Shown here: positions 5,549 to 11,916 of the stretch, in pieces | Layout: each line of letters begins with the position of its first letter | How positions within the stretch are numbered: position 1 is the first letter of the stretch | Assembly (NCBI GenBank): GCA_018610125.1 | Contig: JAHEOI010000050.1 | Coordinates: forward strand, 1 to 14,451 | Direction: 5' to 3' | DNA length: 14,451 nucleotides | From: Verrucomicrobiota bacterium | Lineage (GTDB): Bacteria > Verrucomicrobiota > Verrucomicrobiia > Limisphaerales > JAHEOI01 | Position numbers and translations under genes: made by a program | Notes under the pieces: generated by a model | What the model was told of the DNA's origin: nothing | The model's database searches: none | The model's input: the letters and a program-made list of their open reading frames with translations, nothing else

Positions 5549-7195
5549 ATGTCCGACGCAAAGCCCGTCACTATCGGACTTCCGCTTTTCTTAAGCCTCC
5601 TCATCGCTTCGGGCTCGGCAGGGATCCTTAAAGGGCCCGTGACCTACCCGGAAAATGGGCACGACTATTACCTCCTTGAGCAAAGCACATGGCTCGAGGC
5701 GCTCAGGGAGTCGCAACGTCTCGATGGTCATTTGGCAACCTTTACTTCCGAACAGGAAGCCCAATGGGTCTACGAAACCTTCGGTCACTTCAATGAGAGC
5801 CCCCGCCTGCTTTGGATCGGTCTCACCGACGCTTTCCACGAAGGCAAATTTGCCTGGATAACGGGAGAGCCTGTTGAGTATACCGACTGGGCTCCGGGTG
5901 AGCCGAATGGAGATGAGCAGGAGAATTTTGTGGCAATGTATTATCCAGGGCATGACGCCCAGTCCGAGTGGAATGATTGGCCCGACATTGACAGCGACCC
6001 TATCGGGCTTCCCTTCCATGGTGTCGTCGAGATTGGAGGAGCCAAAACGCATATGACATCGGCAGAGAACACTCTGGAGCGGTTCACCGGTCCGGAATGG
6101 CGGTACGCCCAACAGAGTGTGCCGGCATTGCCTGCCGGGGTGGAGCTGACATCCGACGCCGGAAAGCGTTACGTCGGAGAGCAGCTCAAGTTTTTCCACG
6201 TGGATCCCAAAGGCCAAATCACAACTTCTGAACCACAATGGCTCTATCTCTACCACACTGAGGGGAAGCGGTTTCGATTGCGCGGGGAAGTTTGGCTTGG
6301 AGGAAAATACGAAAGTAAGGAGCTTCCATTCCCAAGCGATCTACCGCACGGGTTCACATTATGGCTCCGCGAATGGAGTGGAGTGAAGCGTTATGCCGCC
6401 AACACCGATGGCTTACGCGTTAAGCGACGACTCCATGAGGGCAAACAGCAAGATGGGACCACTTGGCCGGTGCAGTTTGATTCCCTCCAAACCGAGCGAT
6501 GGTACCGATTCTACGCGGACGTTTCCCGCGATTTCATTTATTTCCATATCGGACCGAAGTCGGGATTGATCAAGGGACCACTCGCCGTGGATGGAGCCAA
6601 CAAGATTGTCATTGCACCCCGTACCCAACTTAGAAACCTACGGTTGGAAGTGGGCGAGCCCCTCACGGGCAAAAAGACGACCACGTCTTCCGAGTCGCCT
6701 AGTTCTTCCGCGTCGACACCTCAGCCGGACGTCATCTTTGTCCCGACACCTCAGCCCGCCGTCGACAAGATGCTCGAAATGGCCGAGATCGAAAGCGGGG
6801 ACCTCCTCTACGATCTAAACTGCGTCGATGGGCGAATCGTGGTCAGGGCGGCCAAAAAATTCGGCATCGAAGGCGTCGGAGTTAATAGCGATGCCCATTT
6901 CGTTAAAGAGTCGCGCAAGAACGTCCGGGAGAAGGGTGTTGAAGACCTGGTCACGATCAAGCACGCCGACATCTTTGAGATCGATTTCAGTGACGCGGAT
7001 GTGGTCACCCTTTATCTCTTGCCTTCGTTGAACCGCAAGCTAAAGCCGAAACTGGCCACGCTTCAACCTGGATCCCGTATCATCTCCTATAACTCCGACA
7101 TGGATGGCGCCAAGCCAAATCAAGTCTATGAGCATTCCGGAAACGATTACTCCGGGAAGATTTATAAGTGGGTGGTTCCTTGGGAAAAGGACTGA
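5549..7195 (+). CDS. Secreted C-type lectin / degenerate methyltransferase-like fusion protein
   Basis: This 548-residue protein starts with a signal peptide (IGLPLFLSLLIASGSA, about 9-24). Residues about 33-168 form a C-type lectin-like domain: LLWIGLTD, an EPN calcium/sugar motif (118-120) and WND (141-143), so calcium-dependent sugar binding is plausible. Residues about 190-372 are beta-rich and unrecognised, perhaps a LamG-like sandwich. A Ser/Thr linker then leads to residues 394-548, which follow a class I SAM methyltransferase family: DVIFVPTP (394-401), DLNCVDG (422-428), TLYLLPSLN (487-495) and IYKWVVP near the end. In that family the SAM loop normally reads DLGCGDG and the acidic motif GIDLD; here they are DLNCVDG and GVNSD (444-448). 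Loss of two loop glycines suggests it no longer methylates. GAAAGAG precedes the ATG. It stands alone between long gaps. Confidence 0.85.
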   Translation: MSDAKPVTIGLPLFLSLLIASGSAGILKGPVTYPENGHDYYLLEQSTWLEALRESQRLDGHLATFTSEQEAQWVYETFGHFNESPRLLWIGLTDAFHEGKFAWITGEPVEYTDWAPGEPNGDEQENFVAMYYPGHDAQSEWNDWPDIDSDPIGLPFHGVVEIGGAKTHMTSAENTLERFTGPEWRYAQQSVPALPAGVELTSDAGKRYVGEQLKFFHVDPKGQITTSEPQWLYLYHTEGKRFRLRGEVWLGGKYESKELPFPSDLPHGFTLWLREWSGVKRYAANTDGLRVKRRLHEGKQQDGTTWPVQFDSLQTERWYRFYADVSRDFIYFHIGPKSGLIKGPLAVDGANKIVIAPRTQLRNLRLEVGEPLTGKKTTTSSESPSSSASTPQPDVIFVPTPQPAVDKMLEMAEIESGDLLYDLNCVDGRIVVRAAKKFGIEGVGVNSDAHFVKESRKNVREKGVEDLVTIKHADIFEIDFSDADVVTLYLLPSLNRKLKPKLATLQPGSRIISYNSDMDGAKPNQVYEHSGNDYSGKIYKWVVPWEKD

Positions 7196-7198
7196 CAC

Positions 7199-7263
7199 GC
7201 TGACAGGGTCCGCTACCGGTAAACTCGTCCGGTAGCAACCGCTCTATTGTCAGCACTGTCAGC
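7199..7263 (+). repeat. Nested inverted repeat after the lectin-fusion gene
   Basis: An outer pair GCTGACAG (7199-7206) / CTGTCAGC (7256-7263) encloses an inner pair GCTACCGG (7212-7219) / CCGGTAGC (7229-7236) with a 9-nt loop. It begins 3 nt after the stop codon at 7195. There is no T-run directly after the inner stem, so it may be a structured 3' end, a poor terminator or a REP-like element. The GCTGAC/GTCAGC arms recall the REP-like element at 3779-3802. Confidence 0.5.
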
Positions 7264-7531
7264 TAGTCGCCACGGATCCGAGCGTTAAAGTCAACAACAA
7301 AATCCCTTCCAACATCCCTCAGCGACGGCTCCCGTAAAGTCTGAACGTTTTCCATATGAACCGCGATTCAATCTGAACGCCGACCGACTTGGGTTACATC
7401 CGATACCTTGTCCCCTGACCGCCAATGCCATAGGGTCCCGTCCGCCTTGATGAACGCGACCACCAGCGTAAGCGCACCTTATTTAATGGGCGACTTTCTC
7501 CTTCAGACCGAGGTTTTCAACTGAATCAGAG
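7264..7531. other. Non-coding gap, nothing recognised
   Basis: A plus-strand frame upstream of 7532 is open only back to a TAA near 7484 and does not resemble the missing part of the gene fragment that follows. No RNA gene or promoter could be assigned. Confidence 0.4.
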
Positions 7532-7735
7532 ATGACACAAATGGTGTGCACACTCTCGTCCACAAATTACTGTCTCGCCGATCCAGGATCGCTTTATCTC
7601 ATCTATAAATCCCAGAAAACCCGGGACGTTATTTCAGTGAAGAGAAAATCGGGAAAGTATTCCGTCTCTTGGAGAGACCCGGCCAACAATCGTCGCGTCG
7701 AAGCGTCGAAACAGACTATTAAAAAATCGGCTTGA
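7532..7735 (+). pseudogene. Gene fragment: C-terminal putative collagen-binding domain of a glycosidase-type protein
   Basis: The 67-codon frame reads SSTNYCLADPGSLYLIY at about residues 9-25, followed by VISVKRKSGKYSVSWRDP. This matches the C-terminal putative collagen-binding domain (Pfam Collagen_bind_2 type) attached to apiosidase-like/DUF4038 glycoside hydrolases, where text like YCLADPGxxYLVYLP precedes GxYSVxWxxPRTG. The catalytic barrel that should precede it is absent. The frame opens only near 7484, there is no ribosome site, and the preceding DNA is unrelated. A plus-strand terminator follows at 7840. I read it as the surviving 3' end of a deleted gene on this strand. The ATG at 7532 is just the first available one. 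A free-standing small protein is unlikely but not excluded. Confidence 0.55.
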
Positions 7736-8168
7736 GGTCATCCGGCAATGCTTTCATAACAAATCGAATTTACAGGAGTCCGCCCAGATGAGGCAACGAG
7801 CACCGGGCAATCAATCCGTGACGGGGTCCAATCTTACTCCCCGTCGGTTTTCTCCGACGGGAAGTTCTTTTTGTGTCCGACTCGCCGAAGCCCCCTCCTC
7901 GCTCTGCGCTTCCGTTCCTCCCGATCGCGTTCCCCTCCCCTTTTAGAGCTCTTTTAGCGAGCTTTTCGGGCTGATACCGAGGGGCTTCCCAGGTTAAGAT
8001 AAATCGCCAGGTTCTTTTGAGTTGCACGGACCGAGCGTTCGGACACGGCAGATCTTGCTTTAGGGTTCGCTGGAGCAAGACTGCTTGAGGCGGGCTCCGA
8101 CCCGGACGGAACATCTCAAGCTGCCAAAAGCTTGACTTCGTGTCGTGGCATCGGCCAACCATAGGCTT
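7736..8168. other. Gap containing a terminator and the leader of the esterase gene
   Basis: No gene is supported. A terminator lies at 7840-7872. The minus-strand open frame spanning 7770-8183 is rejected because it crosses both the terminator and the next gene's start and has no recognisable protein text. The promoter of the esterase gene should lie in the second half, but no clear hexamers were found. Confidence 0.5.
7840..7872 (+). terminator. Rho-independent terminator
   Basis: CCCGTCGG (7840-7847) and CCGACGGG (7854-7861) form an 8-bp GC-rich stem with a 6-nt loop TTTTCT. AAGTTCTTTTTG follows, with five Ts at 7868-7872. On the plus strand this is a good intrinsic terminator. Its only candidate gene is the broken fragment ending at 7735, which supports a former plus-strand gene there. 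Confidence 0.75.
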
Positions 8169-9098
8169 ATGCGCAACGTTCACTGCCTAGCTTTCTTGTT
8201 GCTATCCGTTGTCTTCCTTAAGGGGCCCCCTGGAGTCGAAGCCCAGCCCGTGCCGACACCATCCGGTGATCAAGGAGAGACCTTCGTCTACAAACAAACA
8301 GATGAAGCAGACCTTAAGATCTGGATGCACTATCCGGAAGAGTGGTCGCCTCAGAGGGAATTCCCAGCGATTGTGTTTTTCTTCGGGGGTGGCTGGAGGA
8401 GCGGGTCGGTCGAGCAGTTTACACCGCAAGCCAGATATCTTGCCAAACGAGGGATGGTTACAGCCCGTGCTGATTATCGAGTCAAAAACCGCCATGAGGT
8501 AACGCCCGACCAATGCGTCGAGGATGCCAAGAGCGCCGTCCGCTGGCTGCGAAACCATGCCGAGCGCCTCGGAATCGATCCGGATCGCATTGTCGCTTCC
8601 GGAGGCTCAGCGGGCGGACATATTGCAGCCTGCACCCGGACTGTCGACGGTCTCGAACCTGAAGGTGAAGACTTGTCGATTTCCTCCAAGCCCAATCTCT
8701 TGGTCCTCTACAACCCAGTGCTTGACTGCACGGACGAGCGGCATGTCGCTCGAGTTGGATCCAAAGCGATGGCCCGAAAGATTTCACCCAACCTGCATTT
8801 GACGGATGAGACGCCCCCGACCCTACTGCTCTACGGGACAGAGGATGGTTTGCTTGCCCAGGCGAAGACGTATTTAAAACGAGCGAATAAACTGGAATTC
8901 GACGCCGAGCTTTACACGGCCGAGCGTGTCGGACACGCCTTCTTCAACCGAGCCCCTTGGATGGAAGGAACCCTCTTCCGGGTTGATCAATTCTTGGCGC
9001 GCCATGGATACCTCGATGGGAAACCAATGGTAAACGTCCCCTCTGACGGCAGACTTGAGCGTTACACGTCCGGATCGGGATCCCCTTCAATTCGATGA
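8169..9098 (+). CDS. Exported alpha/beta-hydrolase (BD-FAE-like carbohydrate esterase)
   Basis: Predicted exported esterase of 309 residues with the alpha/beta-hydrolase fold. Residues 1-25 are a signal peptide (CLAFLLLSVVFL core, likely cleavage after VEA). FFFGGGWRSGS (70-80) is the oxyanion-hole loop, usually HGGGW; here Phe replaces His. The nucleophile elbow GGSAGGH puts Ser at 147. LLYGTEDGLL gives Asp 226 and VGHAFFN gives His 256, so the triad is complete. The fold resembles the BD-FAE type found in carbohydrate-active clusters, which removes acetyl or feruloyl groups; the exact substrate is inferred. An in-frame GTG at 8145 adds eight residues before the signal peptide, and ATG 8169 is preferred. 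The 75-bp gap to the ATG at 9174, or 147 bp to the transporter start used here, leaves co-transcription with the next gene open. Confidence 0.85.
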   Translation: MRNVHCLAFLLLSVVFLKGPPGVEAQPVPTPSGDQGETFVYKQTDEADLKIWMHYPEEWSPQREFPAIVFFFGGGWRSGSVEQFTPQARYLAKRGMVTARADYRVKNRHEVTPDQCVEDAKSAVRWLRNHAERLGIDPDRIVASGGSAGGHIAACTRTVDGLEPEGEDLSISSKPNLLVLYNPVLDCTDERHVARVGSKAMARKISPNLHLTDETPPTLLLYGTEDGLLAQAKTYLKRANKLEFDAELYTAERVGHAFFNRAPWMEGTLFRVDQFLARHGYLDGKPMVNVPSDGRLERYTSGSGSPSIR

Positions 9099-9245
9099 AG
9101 CAACCAGGCTTGCCCCCATGCCTTCTCCCGGTGAAATAGCATTGTCGGGAATCCCCTCATAAAAATCGGCCGAATGGGTCTGGTTGCATTTTCATACGAA
9201 ATGGCCTATTGGTTTGATCTTTGGGAGCTTCGGGCTCAACTCTCG

Positions 9246-10139
9246 ATGAATATGCGCCACGGAACGGCAACAACACTAACACTCTCTGCAGGGTTTGTTC
9301 TGCTTTGGAACTCGGGATTTATCGGGGCGGAGTACGGACTCCCGTATACCGAACCGTTTACATTGCTTTTCTGGCGTTATGCCGTATTGACGATGGTCCT
9401 TTGCGCCTATTTGAAGCTGCGTGGTCGTTGCCTATGGCCGGGGTTCAGCCCTGTTTTTCGAGCGACAGTAGTCGGTGTGCTGGCCCATGGTGTTTGGCTT
9501 GGCTGCGTTCTGATGGCGTTACAGCGAGATGTGCCCGCCGGAATCGTCGCTCTTGTCGTCGCTTTGCAACCGCTAATGACCGGCGCTTTCTCCGGTCCCG
9601 TTTTAGGCGAGCACACAAATCCGCGGCAATGGTTGGGCTTGATCGTTGGTTTCGTCGGTGTGGCTTTAGCGGTGGGCGGCCGGTTGAGCGTGGATTCTTC
9701 AGCCTCTCTTTTTGGTTACCTTATTCCATTCGGATCTCCGATCGCCATTACGGCGGCAAGCCTCTTCCAACGCTCCAAGGAGCTTGCCGGTCACACGCAG
9801 ACCATCTCTCTCGATGTCGACCTTTTCTATCAGTGTTTGGCTACCACGGTGGCAGTCAGCATACCAGCCGGGTTGGTTGAACAATTTGTCACTCGCTGGG
9901 AAACACCGTTTTTGTTAACAATGGGCTGGCTCATATTCGCGGTTTCGCTGGGAGCCTACGGGTTAATGTGGCGCTTACTGACGGTAACCAGCGCCACTCG
10001 CGTGGCCAGTCTCTTTTACCTCGGTCCGCCAGTCACAATGTTAATGGCATGGATCGCCTTCGGTGATGTGTTGCAAACCACTGACACGATCGGCTTGGTT
10101 GTGACAGGGTTCGGAGTGCTGCTTGTGCACCGGTCATAG
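9246..10139 (+). CDS. EamA/DMT-family inner-membrane transporter
   Basis: Predicted ten-helix transporter of the drug/metabolite superfamily with two EamA repeats. The protein is almost wholly hydrophobic. Its first helix (LSAGFVLLWNSGFIGAEYGL) has the FxxWxSxF pattern typical of the family. The glycine-rich helix ending repeat 1 (WLGLIVGFVGVALAVGG) is echoed at the C-terminus (IGLVVTGFGVLLV). Using the ATG at 9246 gives 297 residues, the usual length. ATGs at 9174 and 9201 are in frame but add a non-hydrophobic lead that family members lack, and neither has a ribosome site; the choice is uncertain because the 9246 site is also weak. Substrates of such exporters vary (amino acids, nucleosides, metabolites) and cannot be read here. 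It converges with the minus-strand gene ending at 10222. Confidence 0.85.
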   Translation: MNMRHGTATTLTLSAGFVLLWNSGFIGAEYGLPYTEPFTLLFWRYAVLTMVLCAYLKLRGRCLWPGFSPVFRATVVGVLAHGVWLGCVLMALQRDVPAGIVALVVALQPLMTGAFSGPVLGEHTNPRQWLGLIVGFVGVALAVGGRLSVDSSASLFGYLIPFGSPIAITAASLFQRSKELAGHTQTISLDVDLFYQCLATTVAVSIPAGLVEQFVTRWETPFLLTMGWLIFAVSLGAYGLMWRLLTVTSATRVASLFYLGPPVTMLMAWIAFGDVLQTTDTIGLVVTGFGVLLVHRS

Positions 10140-10172
10140 TGATAACACTGACACAGATGAGGACTTTTCGGG

Positions 10173-10207
10173 CGGATATCGTCGTGGCCGAACTACGGCA
10201 ATATCCG
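10173..10207. repeat. Inverted repeat between convergent genes
   Basis: CGGATAT (10173-10179) and ATATCCG (10201-10207) can pair around a 21-nt loop holding a small CCG/CGG stem. It lies in the 82-nt gap between the plus-strand transporter and the minus-strand secreted protein gene. A two-way terminator would suit the position, but no T-run flanks it. Confidence 0.35.
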
Positions 10208-10221
10208 GGCGGGATTCCAAG

Positions 10222-11730
10222 TCATTTGTATGTCAACCAGGTCGTGGCCATGCAGTCCCTGTCCGCGCGGAATCGCACCCAATGTGCCGAAAAAGCATCC
10301 GGAAACTCGTGATGCACGTAGCCGTTCGCAGGCACCTCGATTTGCTTGTATGTACTGAAGTTGCCCCTGCCGACAAAATCCACTTCAACAGTGAAAGTGA
10401 CCGGTTGATCTGATTGATGCCTCAGGTGCAGTACCTTGTCATCGAAGCCTGTCATCAGATACGGGTTTGATGGCTGATCGGCTTTCACCGATTTCTCGAG
10501 CCAAGGGCCGCCCCAGCCGCGGGGCTTGCCCCACTTCCAGAGATCGTCTGTTTTGCCGAACCAAAGATTCGATTGTCGCTGACCCAGGCGTGAATCCTGG
10601 CGCCCCACGTTGGCCTCCTGCATGTCCGCTGCCAGTACCAGCATGCCGCGCCAACTGACAAAGTCCGGCACCACGCGCAGGTGCGTGGAAATTGGACGGA
10701 TGCCCCATACCGAGTCGTAGTAAGTAAACGCGGGAAGCTCATAGAACATGCCGTGCGCGTCCATCAGGAAACGCTTGCTTTGCACCTGGCGAATGCGGTA
10801 CCACTCCGTGTTTGAATCGTGGTCATAGGTGTGACTGGCCTTCGGCAACCGATACGTATCCCAATCCCCACGGGCAAAGACCTTCAAGATCACCGAGGCC
10901 CGATCAAAGCCCAGCGCGAATATCGCCGAGCCATAAGACGGCAGGCCACTCACCTCGACGTAAGGACGGCGGTCGATGACCGTCCACTCATCGCCGTCCC
11001 ACTCCGCCAATATGCCGACCTTACCTGCCTTTGGGGGGGCTTGTGCCCGTCCCCATTTAGCGCCGGCCTGGACTGTTCGGTTATCCGCGACGACGACGCG
11101 GCCATGTGCCGTATAAGCGGCTTTGAAGTGACCGACGCCGGGCAGCACCTCGCGGAGTGATGCCAGCTTCTTGGTTTTTAGGGTCTCCACATCGGCTTCA
11201 TAGAATCCGCCGCCCATGCCAAGGAAATAGACTTTGTTCTCCGGGCTCTCAAGGTGGCTCATGGTCGCTGCCAGGCGCGGTCCTGTCAGATCCTCAAATG
11301 TCCGGACGTTACCCTCTTCATCGATGATGTGGGGGCCGACGATGGCCTGGTTGCTCGGCCAATGGATCATGCGATTGGCGTAGGTACCGGTTACGGCTTT
11401 TGGGTGACGGCGCATGGACATGTCGGGACTGATCTCGAAGAGTCCGAGGCCGGTTTCTCCCCGGCTTTTGCCATGAGAGGTGTAGGTCACCGCCCACAAC
11501 TTGTTGGCCCAAGCCACCAGCGCGCCAATACCTACTTCGCTTCTGATCTTTGCCCCGGCTTCCATGGTTAGGTGGGGGAAAATGCCATCAACCTGTAAAG
11601 GGCCTGCACTATTCGACCTTCCCGACATATGCCCGGACGCCTTCGCCACGGTTTCCTCGGCATCCAGTGCGCTTGGATCGGGCGAGAAGGCCATTACAAG
11701 GATAAGGGTAAAGAGCGCTCTGTTACGCAT
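10222..11730 (-). CDS. Secreted protein of unknown function in the sulfatase/esterase cluster
   Basis: I recognise no enzyme family in this 502-residue protein. Residues 1-24 are a signal peptide (RNRALFTLILVMAFSPDP, likely cleavage after LDA). The body repeats short strand-turn units with evenly spaced aromatic, Gly and Asp residues (LWAVTYTSHG, KVYFLGMGGGFYEAD, RVVVADN, GILAEWDGDEWTVID, MFYELPAF). This is consistent with a beta-propeller. A C-terminal segment of about 85 residues reads like a small beta-sandwich and ends in AHWVRFRADRDCMATTWLTY. The start at 11730 is chosen because GGAGG sits 9 nt upstream and the signal peptide begins there; the ATG at 11790 would add 20 unrelated residues. 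It is the third minus-strand gene after the CE15-like esterase and sulfatase, 186 nt past the sulfatase stop. A role in binding or cleaving the same polysaccharide is inference. Confidence 0.7.
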   Translation of the reverse strand: MRNRALFTLILVMAFSPDPSALDAEETVAKASGHMSGRSNSAGPLQVDGIFPHLTMEAGAKIRSEVGIGALVAWANKLWAVTYTSHGKSRGETGLGLFEISPDMSMRRHPKAVTGTYANRMIHWPSNQAIVGPHIIDEEGNVRTFEDLTGPRLAATMSHLESPENKVYFLGMGGGFYEADVETLKTKKLASLREVLPGVGHFKAAYTAHGRVVVADNRTVQAGAKWGRAQAPPKAGKVGILAEWDGDEWTVIDRRPYVEVSGLPSYGSAIFALGFDRASVILKVFARGDWDTYRLPKASHTYDHDSNTEWYRIRQVQSKRFLMDAHGMFYELPAFTYYDSVWGIRPISTHLRVVPDFVSWRGMLVLAADMQEANVGRQDSRLGQRQSNLWFGKTDDLWKWGKPRGWGGPWLEKSVKADQPSNPYLMTGFDDKVLHLRHQSDQPVTFTVEVDFVGRGNFSTYKQIEVPANGYVHHEFPDAFSAHWVRFRADRDCMATTWLTYK

Positions 11731-11739
11731 AATGCGATT

Positions 11740-11744
11740 CCTCC
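11740..11744 (-). promoter_or_regulatory. Ribosome binding site GGAGG fixing the start at 11730
   Basis: On the minus strand GGAGG is followed by the 9-nt spacer AATCGCATT and then ATG at 11730. This strong site decides against the upstream in-frame ATG at 11790. Confidence 0.75.
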
Positions 11745-11916
11745 GAAAAAGCTTTATTCGTCCAACCCGATATAGAATAAAACGACCCAAAAGCCTCGGA
11801 TCGCAAACAGCTTATGAACCAGGATGAGTCAAGTTTTGAAGCTTGCCCTCACCATCGTTTTCGGTCTCAAGGAATCTGCGGCGAGACAATCCTGACAATA
11901 ATCGGCCACTGTGTCC

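Noticed and set aside
5591..6256. 221-codon minus-strand open frame
   Set aside because: It is antisense to the lectin domain of the fusion gene, whose plus-strand motifs (WIGL, EPN, WND) are unmistakable.
7770..8183. 137-codon minus-strand open frame
   Set aside because: It overlaps a good plus-strand terminator and the start of the esterase gene, lacks a ribosome site and shows no protein-like motifs.
11804..11832. Possible minus-strand promoter TTGACT with 17-nt spacing before the 502-residue protein gene
   Set aside because: The -35 is good, but the matching -10 (TGTTTG) agrees with the consensus at only two positions, so I do not annotate it.
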